A DNA stretch of 46,031 bases from Thalassospira mesophila (GTDB lineage: Bacteria; Pseudomonadota; Alphaproteobacteria; Rhodospirillales; Thalassospiraceae). A program made the position numbers and the translations under genes. The notes beneath the pieces are model-generated. The model was not told the origin of the DNA. It saw nothing but the letters and a program-made list of their open reading frames with translations, and did no database searches. Positions 1 to 7,820 of this stretch are shown here, one piece after another (the first letter of the stretch is position 1; every line of letters starts with the position of its first letter). The DNA is taken from positions 1-46,031 of the forward strand of contig NZ_JFKA01000019.1 in assembly GCF_002115755.1 (NCBI RefSeq). Direction: 5' to 3'.

Positions 1-957
1 GATCACGGAATAGCTACCGGCATTGATATTATCGTTCAGCAGCAAATAACCGGATGTAAAATGCAGGTCATCTTTGGTATGCGTGATCGTACCGATGTTG
101 CCACTTTCAGTCGTCAAATTTTTGCCCGTCATCACGCCATAATGGCTGCTGTCACTGCCACCGGCGATGGTAAAACTGCCGGTGGAAACAGCAACAACGT
201 CCCCGGCAATCGTGCCACTATTCTCAATCAGCATCGAATTTTTGGTTTGGTTGTAGATGGCACTCACATCTGTACTCACAATAGTACCGCTGTTGGAAAT
301 AGTTCCGATGCTACCACTCGATTTGATTGCATATTTCCCAGAAATAAAACCTGTATTTACAACTAAACCGGTAGTGCCACCTACATATGTAAGCAATGCC
401 GTATCTGTTGCCGAGATCGTACCGCTGTTTGAGATTGTTGCGATTGACCCGCTATTATAAATAGCTGTTTTCGCTGAAATAGAACCAGAATTGACAATAG
501 ACCCTATTGTTTTTGATCCTGCGTTATAAAGTCCGGTATATACAGCTGATATATTTCCGGTATTTTTTATAAATCCTATACTTCCATAGTTATACAACGC
601 TGCAGACGAACCGGTTATCACACCATTGTTAATAACACCGACGACGATGCCAGCATTATTAAACTCCACCTCGGAAGATTCTACGCGACCATTATTTATA
701 AATGTACCAACAGTATCACCTGACTCAATCCGTACGGCAGTATTATTGCCAACCAAGGTAATACCGCTCGCGACCTCAAGACCACCGGCGGTCCATTCGA
801 CACAGGTGGAAGAACTCCCAATAGTTGTGTCAGTGGAGACCACAGAACAACTTGAAACAGCCAGGGCAGGACTTGACGTTAACGGAAGGGCACCGATAGC
901 GACCAACGACACCCCTATCAATAGCTGCCCACGAAAGCCCGAAACCCGTTTTGTCAT
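1..957 (-). CDS. Autotransporter-like surface protein, N-terminal part (cut by left edge)
   Basis: Reading the minus strand from the ATG at 957 gives 319 open codons to the edge of the window. A purine-rich ribosome site (GGGGGAGA) lies about six bases upstream. Residues 1-33 form a signal peptide with basic MTKR, a hydrophobic core and cleavage after SPALA. The rest is low-complexity and rich in Asn, Ser, Gly, Thr and Ile, with recurring units such as ISNSGTI, IVNSGSI and IENSGTI. These are typical of beta-helical passenger domains of type V autotransporters (family knowledge). The beta-barrel domain, if present, lies outside the window, so the class is inferred from the passenger alone. A filamentous-haemagglutinin-type or other exported beta-helix protein is the alternative. 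Base composition is visibly more AT-rich than the catabolic genes to the right, which may reflect repeat content or acquisition by transfer. Confidence 0.72.
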   Translation of the reverse strand, partial: MTKRVSGFRGQLLIGVSLVAIGALPLTSSPALAVSSCSVVSTDTTIGSSSTCVEWTAGGLEVASGITLVGNNTAVRIESGDTVGTFINNGRVESSEVEFNNAGIVVGVINNGVITGSSAALYNYGSIGFIKNTGNISAVYTGLYNAGSKTIGSIVNSGSISAKTAIYNSGSIATISNSGTISATDTALLTYVGGTTGLVVNTGFISGKYAIKSSGSIGTISNSGTIVSTDVSAIYNQTKNSMLIENSGTIAGDVVAVSTGSFTIAGGSDSSHYGVMTGKNLTTESGNIGTITHTKDDLHFTSGYLLLNDNINAGSYSVI

Positions 958-1329
958 ATAATGTCTCCCCCAAAACAAAAAGGACAGCCCCACGCATGAC
1001 ATGCACTGACCATCCTGTTTGACGGAGTAAGCTCTTTTTTTAAAATTTTTTAAAGTAAAATTCGTCGCAAATACTGACAAAATCAGACATTGAGCCAGAT
1101 TCAGCAAATATTATGAAATGAAAATATTCGGAATATTGTCTATTGCCACAACCATTGATAATAAAAAAATAATTTAACTCTCCACACTGGACGCATTACA
1201 GCGGAAACTTATGGTCCTGAAGCGACGATGAGCTGATAGAGAATTTTTCGCGCGATCCCCTAGGTTTTTACAGAAATCTCATAACAGTACGCCACAAAAG
1301 TCAGGTTTTCGGTAAAATTTACACGAAAC
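958..1329. other. AT-rich intergenic region
   Basis: No credible gene is seen here. It separates the 3' end of the GntR gene from the start of the autotransporter gene, both on the minus strand, so it should hold the autotransporter promoter. There are long A/T runs around 1035-1060 and a small dyad AATATT-CGG-AATATT at 1123-1137. I cannot pick a convincing -35/-10 pair, nor a strong terminator for the GntR gene. Confidence 0.5.
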
Positions 1330-2223
1330 CTAATCCCAACTGACTGATGACAATAATGTCCGTCGGGCGGTTTCAAGATGGTTTTGGAAAAACAGGCGTG
1401 CGGCGGCAAAATCGCCCGCTTCAAGAGCATCGATCACTTGCAAATGTTCAATGACAGCCGCCGCATTGCGATTTTTTTCGTCCGCCTTGTTCCAGCGATA
1501 ATGGTAATGGAAAATCAGGGCGACCAGATCATAAAAATCATCGGCAAAACGATTGTTGTAGGTTGAAATCAGCACCCGGTGAAAGCGGTCATCCAGCCGT
1601 GGGAACAACGCATATTTCGCATCGATATCAGTTTGAACGTCCCGATGTTCGATGCCCAGTTGTTGCAGTGTCTTCCAACATGCAGACTGGCGCGCCTGTC
1701 GTGTAAAATGGTCAAACGCACGCAATTCGAACATTTCGCGCACATCAAACAATTCCATCGCAAATTCACGGGTAAATCCGTTTAATACCCAATGGCGGTT
1801 GGGTTTTTTCTCGATCAGGCCATAGCGCGAGAAGCGGATCAGATATTCACGAACAGAGGATGCACTGACACCGAAGTTTTTTGCCAGTTCACTTTCCCGT
1901 AAAACCGTGCCCGGCGCCAAATCACCGCCAACGATATATTGCATAAATGCCGGTTCGATCAGGGCCGATGTCGGGCGGGTTTCGCTGGCCTGAAAATAAT
2001 CGTCCTTAGTTGGCAGGCGCAAAACCGTTTTTTCGCGCCCTTTCCAGTGGATAATATTTTGATCGGAGAGATGTTCCAATACCGCCCGAACGGTGCTGCG
2101 GCTGATCAACCACCGGGCGGCCATTTCCTTTTCCGATGGCAAACACGCACCAGCGCCAACACCCTGAATATGGTCAAGGCAAACGTTGTAAGTTTCCTTG
2201 TAAGTCCGGTTTGTTTTGGCCAC
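1330..2223 (-). CDS. GntR/FCD-family regulator with tandem winged-helix domains (LgoR-like)
   Basis: Probable sugar-acid-responsive regulator of the divergent operon starting at 2435. From the GTG at 2223 the protein has 297 residues. Residues about 5-70 form one GntR winged helix (LPSEKEMAARWLISRSTVR). Residues about 88-150 form a second (GGDLAPGTVLRESELAKNFG, then VREYLIR and GLIEKKPNRHWVL). An FCD ligand domain follows (FDVREMFELR at 159-168, FHR near 214-216, H260 and H282 as likely metal ligands). Usual FCD regulators have one HTH and about 240 residues. The frame stays open upstream to 2559, but that would run through the operator pair and into the neighbouring gene, so a downstream start is needed. 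A TTG at 2253 is an alternative. The ribosome site is weak for both, so the exact start is uncertain. Confidence 0.8.
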   Translation of the reverse strand: MAKTNRTYKETYNVCLDHIQGVGAGACLPSEKEMAARWLISRSTVRAVLEHLSDQNIIHWKGREKTVLRLPTKDDYFQASETRPTSALIEPAFMQYIVGGDLAPGTVLRESELAKNFGVSASSVREYLIRFSRYGLIEKKPNRHWVLNGFTREFAMELFDVREMFELRAFDHFTRQARQSACWKTLQQLGIEHRDVQTDIDAKYALFPRLDDRFHRVLISTYNNRFADDFYDLVALIFHYHYRWNKADEKNRNAAAVIEHLQVIDALEAGDFAAARLFFQNHLETARRTLLSSVSWD

Positions 2224-2328
2224 GTCGTTCTGGTTTCCCCACCCGTTTGGCAAAAAATGCCCGTCCCGGGCAACAAAGGCAATCGCTTTATCCTGACGAC
2301 GGCACTTTGCTCCGATTTTGCGTCGTAA

Positions 2329-2389
2329 GTATTTTATGCATAAAAAACAGTTGACGGCAAATTCAGTTTGTTTTTTATGTATAAAATAC
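2329..2389. promoter_or_regulatory. Paired palindromic operators in the divergent promoter region
   Basis: Two 20-base arms, 2329-2348 and 2370-2389, are inverted copies with one mismatch. Each contains its own palindrome: TTTTATGCATAAAA at 2332-2345 (perfect) and TTTTATGTATAAAA at 2373-2386 (one mismatched pair). Centres are 41 bp apart, close to four helical turns, so both lie on about the same DNA face. A TTGACG hexamer at 2351-2356 could be the -35 of the rightward operon, with the right palindrome covering its -10. The left palindrome would cover a leftward -10 (CATAAA). This fits coordinated control of both directions by the adjacent tandem-HTH regulator; binding itself is inferred. Confidence 0.75.
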
Positions 2390-2434
2390 AATTTGGGCGT
2401 CACAGACCCAAAACGCGACCAATAGGGAAATGCC

Positions 2435-3442
2435 ATGACCGCCATGAAAACCATCGTTTGTGTAGAACCCGGCCAGCTTGCCAGCGGAACAGCCCCTTTC
2501 CCGTCGCCAAAACCCGGCCACATTCGGGTCGCTATTCGCAGCATCGGCATTTGTGGCACCGATTACCACATCATGGAAGGCCTGCACCCGTTTTTGCAGT
2601 ATCCCCGCGTCATGGGGCATGAGCTTTCGGGCACCGCCCTTGATGCCTCAACAACCGGCAACATCGCGGTTGGGGATCTGGTTGTGGTCAATCCCTATGT
2701 CACCTGTGGCACTTGCCATGCCTGTACAATTGGAAAGCCAAACTGCTGCACATCAATATCGGTTCTGGGGGTGCACGGCGATGGCGGCATGTGCGACCAG
2801 ATCTGCGTGCCGGAATCAAACCTGTACCCTGCCACCGGCCTAACCGCGCGGGACGCCGCCATGGTTGAATTTTTGGCCATTGGTGCCCATGCCGTTGCAC
2901 GGTCGCGCCTTCAGGCCGGAACACAGGCGCTGGTTGTGGGTGCCGGGCCGATCGGCATTGGCACCGCCCTGTTTGCCAGCTTTGCCGGGGCCAAAGTAAC
3001 CCTTCGTGATACCAGCCAAACCCGGCTGGACCGCGCCTGCGCGATGGTTAAGGGATCAAAGGGAGTTCTTGCCAATGACCCGGCGGCAGAATTGCCCGGC
3101 GACGGTTTTGAGACCGTTTTTGACGCCACAGGCAATATCAAGGCCATGAATGTTGCGATTAACGACCTGGCCCATGGCGGCACGCTGGTGCTGGTGGGTG
3201 TGGTCAAGGGCGAATTGCGCATCGATGACCCGGAATTTCACAAACGCGAAACCACCCTGATGGGCAGCCGCAACGCCCTTAAAGAAGACTTTGAAAAAGT
3301 TATGTCCCACATGCGCGCTGGTGATGTGCCGGTTGATTTGCTTAACACCCATGAAGCATCGTTTGACGAAGGCGTGCAACAATTAGCCGCATGGGGCCAT
3401 AACCGCGAAGATATTGTGAAAGCCATTCTTCATGTCGGTTAG
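2435..3442 (+). CDS. lgoD: Zinc-dependent sugar-acid dehydrogenase, L-galactonate 5-dehydrogenase-like
   Basis: Medium-chain (MDR) zinc dehydrogenase of 335 residues. Catalytic zinc ligands are visible as C40 (GICGTDYH), H62-E63 (GHE) and probably E145. The structural zinc site is C91, C94, C97 and C105. The Rossmann motif VVGAGPIG begins near residue 167. The segments LGVHGDGG (111-118) and DPEFHKRETTLMGSRNA resemble E. coli YjjN/LgoD as I recall it, which oxidises L-galactonate to D-tagaturonate. The product would be the substrate of the next two enzymes, which supports the call. L-gulonate or another hexonate is possible. The start has AGGGA six bases upstream; a second in-frame ATG lies nine bases further on. 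First gene of an operon continuing to 9094, overlapping the next gene by 11 bases. Confidence 0.75.
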   Translation: MTAMKTIVCVEPGQLASGTAPFPSPKPGHIRVAIRSIGICGTDYHIMEGLHPFLQYPRVMGHELSGTALDASTTGNIAVGDLVVVNPYVTCGTCHACTIGKPNCCTSISVLGVHGDGGMCDQICVPESNLYPATGLTARDAAMVEFLAIGAHAVARSRLQAGTQALVVGAGPIGIGTALFASFAGAKVTLRDTSQTRLDRACAMVKGSKGVLANDPAAELPGDGFETVFDATGNIKAMNVAINDLAHGGTLVLVGVVKGELRIDDPEFHKRETTLMGSRNALKEDFEKVMSHMRAGDVPVDLLNTHEASFDEGVQQLAAWGHNREDIVKAILHVG

Positions 3443-4556
3443 GTTTCCCACCCCGATTATTCAGTTTGGCACCAGCCGTTTTTTGCAGGCCCATTTTGAT
3501 CTGTTTATTGACGAGGCCCTGCAACGCGGACAGGCCATTGGCCCAATTACCGTTGTGCAATCCAGCGGGGACGCCAGCCGGGCCAGCCGCCTTGCCGCAC
3601 TGGCCGCCGAGGACGGGTACCCTGTGCATATTCGCGGCCTTGAAAACGGCGTTGTCGTCGACCGGCACCAAAAGGTACGGTCCGTTACCCGCACCCTGTC
3701 AACCGCAACCGACTGGCCCAAAATTGCCGCCATTGTTGTTAACGAGGCCGAATATATTGTTTCAAACACCGGTGACGCCGGTTATGCCCCGCACCCCGCC
3801 GACAAAAGTACCGAATTTGACCAGGCCATGTCCTTCCCGGCCAAATTGCGGTTGCTGTTAAAGGAACGCTATCTGGCACACGGGCGGCCCCTTACAATTT
3901 TGCCCATGGAACTTGTCCCCGCAAATGGAGATGTCCTGCGCGCCTGCGTGCTTGCAATTGCCGCCATTGACGACAGCGAATTTCAAGACTGGCTGGAACA
4001 CCGGGTCATCTGGGCCAATTCACTGGTGGATCGTATTGTGTCCGAGCCCATCGAACCCGCCGGGGCCATCTGTGAACCCTATGCGCTTTGGGCCGTTGAA
4101 CAACAAGCCGGGTTAATCCTGCCGTGCTTGCACCCGGCAATTGAACTGGTTGAAACGCTTGATGAAATCGAAGCCTTAAAACTGTTTATCCTTAATCTGG
4201 GTCACACCTGGCTTGCCGATCAGTGGCAACGCCATGGCAGCGACAAAGCCATGTCGGTTGTCCGGTTTCTGGAAAACCCGGCCATAACGGAAGCACTTCA
4301 CGACCTTTACGAACGAGAAGTTATTCCCGGCTTTGCGGCGGCCGGAATGGAAGAGCGCGCCAGAGCCTATCTGGCCACAACGCTGGACCGGTTCCGCAAC
4401 CCGTTTCTCGATCATCGTCTGGCCGATATTGCCCAAAACCACCGCCAAAAAACCGAACGCCGTATTCAGGGGTTTATGCACTGGGCCCAAAGCCACGGTG
4501 ACACAACAAAAAAACCAACCCTTGCCGCCATGATCAACAAGGTTCCCGCACCATGA
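3432..4556 (+). CDS. Mannitol dehydrogenase-family hexuronate reductase (short UxaB-like)
   Basis: Probable NAD-dependent reductase converting D-tagaturonate to D-altronate. The N-terminus IIQFGTSRFLQAH (residues 9-21) matches the nucleotide-binding start of UxaB-type enzymes. VSNTGDAGY (109-117) and NGDVL (164-168) are family landmarks. The catalytic pattern K-x4-N-x2-H is present as K249, N254 and H257. The protein has 374 residues, against roughly 450-490 for classical UxaB, UxuB and mannitol dehydrogenases, yet all key motifs are present, so it is a compact subfamily rather than a truncation. It overlaps the upstream dehydrogenase by 11 bases and the downstream uxaA by four (ATGA), implying translational coupling. 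Fructuronate reductase is the main alternative; the adjacent altronate dehydratase favours tagaturonate. Confidence 0.75.
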   Translation: MSVRFPTPIIQFGTSRFLQAHFDLFIDEALQRGQAIGPITVVQSSGDASRASRLAALAAEDGYPVHIRGLENGVVVDRHQKVRSVTRTLSTATDWPKIAAIVVNEAEYIVSNTGDAGYAPHPADKSTEFDQAMSFPAKLRLLLKERYLAHGRPLTILPMELVPANGDVLRACVLAIAAIDDSEFQDWLEHRVIWANSLVDRIVSEPIEPAGAICEPYALWAVEQQAGLILPCLHPAIELVETLDEIEALKLFILNLGHTWLADQWQRHGSDKAMSVVRFLENPAITEALHDLYEREVIPGFAAAGMEERARAYLATTLDRFRNPFLDHRLADIAQNHRQKTERRIQGFMHWAQSHGDTTKKPTLAAMINKVPAP

Positions 4557-6055
4557 AGATTAACGCCCTTCGCCTTGACGAAACCGACAATGTCCTGATC
4601 GCGTTACTGCCATTACTGGCAGGCGATATATCATCCCCCGGCGTTACCACCGCCGAAGATATCGGTGCCGGTCACAAATTTGCCGCCCGCGATATCAAAC
4701 AGGGCGAGCAGATTGTAAAATACGGTCAGGTCATCGGTGTCGCCACTTCCGATATCGCCACCGGCTGCCTGGTTCATAGCCACAATCTGGCAATGGGCGA
4801 TGCCCGCCTTGGCGCGGGGGAAACCACCACCCCCACCTTGCCGCGCCCGGCCCGCGACACCTTTATGGGTTATCGTCGTAAAAATGGCCGGGTTGGCACG
4901 CGCAATTATATCGGCATTGTCTCGACGGTAAATTGTTCGGCCACGGTATGCCGCGCCATTGCCGAGGCCGCCACCCGCACGCTGTTGCCCAAATATCCCG
5001 GTATTGATGGTTTCGCCCCGATTGTTCACGATCAGGGCTGTGGCATGGTTAATCACGGCGAAGGATATGACATTCTGGTCCGCACCCTTGGCGGCTACCG
5101 CGATCATGCCAATTTTGGCGGTGTGTTGCTGGTCGGTCTGGGCTGCGAGGTTAACCAGCTGAGTGCATATGGCGAGATGGATGACCCTGAACACGCCGCG
5201 CGCTATGCCAGTTTCAACATCCAGTCCGCCGCCGGGTCGTCATCAGCCGTGCGCAAGGCTGTTGAAATTCTCGATGGCATTGCCAAAATCGTCTCGCAGG
5301 ACCAGCGTGAAACCTGCCCGGCATCTGAACTTGTTTTAGGGATGCAATGTGGCGGGTCCGACGGTTTTTCGGGGCTTTCCGCCAACCCGGCCCTTGGCGT
5401 TGCCAGCGATCTTTTGGTTGCAGCAGGTGGCACCAGCCTTTTGTCGGAAACACCCGAAATTTTTGGCGCCGAACATTTGCTGATCGCACGCTCAGACGCC
5501 CAAACCGGCGCGCGCATCGCCGAAATGATCGAATGGTGGAAAGACTACGCCGAAAAGAACAATGCCACGCTGGATAACAACCCGTCCCCGGGCAACAAAC
5601 GGGGCGGTTTGACCACCATTTTGGAAAAATCGCTGGGTGCTGTTGCCAAATCGGGCCGGGCACCGGTTTCCGATGCCATCGGCTATGCCTACCCGGTGCG
5701 CAAACACGGGCTGGTTTACATGGATAGCCCCGGTTATGACCCGGTTTCGGCCACCGGCCAGGTTGCCAGCGGGGCCAATATCATTGCCTTTACCACCGGT
5801 CGCGGGTCGTGTTTTGGTGCCAAACCGGCACCGTCGCTAAAACTGGCATCCAGCAGCACACTGTTTGCCCGCATGCCCGAAGACATGGACATTGATTGCG
5901 GCACCGTCATTACCGGCCTGCAAACCCACGACGAACTGGGGCTGCAAATTTACAACACCCTTTTGGATACGGCATCGGGTGCCAAAACCAAAAGCGAAGA
6001 TTTTGGCTATGGCGACAATGAATTTGTGCCGTGGAAAATCGGTGCTGTTCTTTAA
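4553..6055 (+). CDS. uxaA: Altronate dehydratase
   Basis: Dehydrates D-altronate to 2-keto-3-deoxy-D-gluconate. The 500-residue protein carries both usual parts. An N-terminal SAF-type domain (about 1-95) ends in VHSHN (74-78). The large C-terminal part has the signatures GRVGTRNYIGIVSTVNCSAT (112-131), HDQGCGM (159-165), CGGSDGFSG and FTTGRGSCFG. C128 and C163 are candidate metal-binding cysteines by family knowledge. Length and motif order match full-length UxaA. It completes the sequence hexonate, tagaturonate, altronate, KDG with the two preceding genes; no KDG kinase or aldolase is encoded in the window. The ATG overlaps the previous stop by four bases. Confidence 0.92.
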   Translation: MKINALRLDETDNVLIALLPLLAGDISSPGVTTAEDIGAGHKFAARDIKQGEQIVKYGQVIGVATSDIATGCLVHSHNLAMGDARLGAGETTTPTLPRPARDTFMGYRRKNGRVGTRNYIGIVSTVNCSATVCRAIAEAATRTLLPKYPGIDGFAPIVHDQGCGMVNHGEGYDILVRTLGGYRDHANFGGVLLVGLGCEVNQLSAYGEMDDPEHAARYASFNIQSAAGSSSAVRKAVEILDGIAKIVSQDQRETCPASELVLGMQCGGSDGFSGLSANPALGVASDLLVAAGGTSLLSETPEIFGAEHLLIARSDAQTGARIAEMIEWWKDYAEKNNATLDNNPSPGNKRGGLTTILEKSLGAVAKSGRAPVSDAIGYAYPVRKHGLVYMDSPGYDPVSATGQVASGANIIAFTTGRGSCFGAKPAPSLKLASSSTLFARMPEDMDIDCGTVITGLQTHDELGLQIYNTLLDTASGAKTKSEDFGYGDNEFVPWKIGAVL

Positions 6056-6098
6056 GCACCGCTAAGCCTCAACACTTTGCCGAAACACAACACCCTTT

Positions 6099-6150
6099 GG
6101 CAGGTTTGCAAAAAATCAACCCGCAAACCTGCCTTTCCGCCACCTGGCGG
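6099..6150 (+). other. Two consecutive stem-loops between uxaA and dctP
   Basis: A perfect 11-bp stem pairs GGCAGGTTTGC (6099-6109) with 6123-6133 over a 13-base loop. A second short stem, CCGCC-acct-GGCGG, follows at 6137-6150. No U-tract follows either, so they look like intra-operon stem-loops (partial attenuation or mRNA 3'-end protection) rather than a full terminator. Confidence 0.6.
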
Positions 6151-6210
6151 CAAAACCAATAATAATGAAGATCAAATAATTCATATTACTCAACGGGAGG
6201 AAACCCCTGA

Positions 6211-7203
6211 ATGTTCAAGTCACTTAAGGCCATAGTTCCATCAACAGCACTGGTTGCGGCAACGCTTGCCTTTGGCCTTGTCACATCGGCACAGGCCACA
6301 ACGGTTCTGAAATTCGCCCATGTTTATGATGAATCAACGCCGTACCATAAGGTGCTGCTTGACGCGGCCAAGGAAATCAAAGCCAAGACCGATGACCGCT
6401 ATGAAATGCAGGTCTTTCCGTCATCTTCGCTGGGCAATGAAGAATCCATCAATGAAGGCCTGTCGCTGGGCACAGTGGACCTGATCTATACCGGCCCCGC
6501 CTTTATGGCACAAAGCTACCCCGATATCGGCCTGATCGATTACCCGTTTGTCTTTCGCAATTACGACCATTGGGAAGCCTTCTGGAACAGCGATCTGCGC
6601 GATGAAATGGCAAAGGGCTATCAGGACGCGACCGGCAACGTCCTGATCACGCACACCTATTATGGCACCCGTCAGGTAACCGCGAACAAGCCAATCCTCA
6701 AACCTTCCGACATGAAGGGCCTTAAAATTCGCGTGCCGAACGCACCGGCCTATACCCTGTTCCCCAAGGCCGTTGGCGCCAACCCCACCCCGATGGCCTT
6801 TTCCGAGGTTTACCTTGGCCTGCAGCAGGGTGTTGTCGATGCCCAGGAAAACCCGTTGCCGACCATCAAGGCAGGCCAGTTTTATGAAGTACAAAGCGAT
6901 ATCAGCCTGACGGGTCATACCATTGCGACCCTGACCACCCTGATGTCTGGCACCACCTATGACAATATCGACGAAGCAGACCGCAAAATCATTATCGGTA
7001 TTTTGCGTGATGCCTCGGCCACAGCCACCAAAGAAGTCCGCGATCAGGAAGCTTCTCTGGTTCAGTGGTTCAAGGATAAAGGTGTAAAGGTTCATGATGT
7101 TGACCGCCAGCCGTTCATGGACATTGTTCAGCCGTTGCTGAAAGGCAAGGACATGCCATGGTCGCCGGAAACGTTTGACCGTTTGCAGGCTATTGGCAAG
7201 TAA
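6211..7203 (+). CDS. dctP: TRAP transporter substrate-binding protein (DctP family)
   Basis: Periplasmic binding protein of 330 residues. Signal peptide residues 1-29 end in TSAQA. The mature part begins TTVLKFAHVYDESTPYHK, a standard DctP opening. The hallmark region MKGLKIRVPNAPAY, followed by MAFSEVYLGLQQGVVDAQEN, contains the arginine that pairs with a substrate carboxylate in this family. GGGAGG a few bases before the ATG is a strong ribosome site. Its position behind the hexonate enzymes suggests it binds L-galactonate or a related sugar acid; that specificity is inferred. Stem-loops flank the gene on both sides, which would favour higher expression than the membrane subunits. Confidence 0.92.
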   Translation: MFKSLKAIVPSTALVAATLAFGLVTSAQATTVLKFAHVYDESTPYHKVLLDAAKEIKAKTDDRYEMQVFPSSSLGNEESINEGLSLGTVDLIYTGPAFMAQSYPDIGLIDYPFVFRNYDHWEAFWNSDLRDEMAKGYQDATGNVLITHTYYGTRQVTANKPILKPSDMKGLKIRVPNAPAYTLFPKAVGANPTPMAFSEVYLGLQQGVVDAQENPLPTIKAGQFYEVQSDISLTGHTIATLTTLMSGTTYDNIDEADRKIIIGILRDASATATKEVRDQEASLVQWFKDKGVKVHDVDRQPFMDIVQPLLKGKDMPWSPETFDRLQAIGK

Positions 7204-7228
7204 TTTGCTTGTCTGTGCCTGACCAATG

Positions 7229-7262
7229 GGACGGATGGGGTGTCTCCCTGCTTCATCCGTCC
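7229..7262 (+). other. Intra-operon stem-loop after dctP
   Basis: A perfect 9-bp stem, GGACGGATG (7229-7237) with CATCCGTCC (7254-7262), over a 16-base loop. No T-run follows. It lies between the binding-protein and membrane-subunit genes, the usual place for an mRNA-stabilising hairpin that raises binding-protein yield. Confidence 0.6.
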
Positions 7263-7292
7263 TGTCTTGCTGTTTGATGCTGAAGGTGGCCC

Positions 7293-7820
7293 ATGAACGA
7301 CCTTTCAAGCGACAGTGAAATTGCCAAGGAAATCACCAGCCAGATTGATGCCCAACAAACCGATATCAGCGATATTTCCTGGTGGGATGCACCAATATTC
7401 GCGGTGTTCTGGGCGTTAATTCTTGTTGTTTTCCTGCAATTTTTTTCGCGCTATGTGCTGAATAATTCCATTTCCTGGACCGAGGAAATCGCCCGCTATT
7501 TGTTAATCGTCGTGACGTTTTCCGGTGCCGCCATTTGTGCGCGCAAGAAAAGCCACATCTATCTCGATTTTTTCCATCTTTACCTGCCCAAGGCAGCATC
7601 GCGCGCCTTGTTTTTCCTGATGGATTTGATAACAGCGGCTTTTTTTGCCTATGCCGCATGGTCAGGCGTTATGCTGGCAAACCGCATGGGCCGCCAACGC
7701 ATGATCAGCATTGATATTTCACGATCCTGGATGTTCTGGGCCGTTGTTATCTGTCTGGCCATTACGGCCCTTGTCACGCTGGTTCGAGCATTTCATTCCC
7801 TGCGGAGACCTGCGCCATGA
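7293..7820 (+). CDS. dctQ: TRAP transporter small membrane subunit (DctQ family)
   Basis: A 175-residue protein with four hydrophobic segments at about 30-50, 66-82, 104-124 and 141-162. Landmarks are FFSRYVLNNSISWTEEIARY and ARKKSHIYLDFF, the usual DctQ order (a W-x-EE-x-AR motif, then G/K-x-H). It pairs with DctM to form the sodium-driven TRAP membrane complex. The N-terminal 30 residues are acidic and polar, with no signal peptide. The ATG has a GAAGGTGG ribosome site. The stop codon overlaps the dctM start (ATGA), so translation is probably coupled. Confidence 0.9.
   Translation: MNDLSSDSEIAKEITSQIDAQQTDISDISWWDAPIFAVFWALILVVFLQFFSRYVLNNSISWTEEIARYLLIVVTFSGAAICARKKSHIYLDFFHLYLPKAASRALFFLMDLITAAFFAYAAWSGVMLANRMGRQRMISIDISRSWMFWAVVICLAITALVTLVRAFHSLRRPAP

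Noticed and set aside
2224..2559. 112-codon N-terminal extension of the GntR regulator
   Set aside because: It crosses the paired operators and overlaps the start of the lgoD-like gene; the translated part matches no GntR feature.
4631..5194. 187-codon minus-strand frame opposite uxaA
   Set aside because: It is a shadow of a clear enzyme gene.
6421..7308. 295-codon minus-strand frame opposite dctP
   Set aside because: dctP is unmistakable with signal peptide and family motifs; the antisense frame has no domain or ribosome site that I can see.
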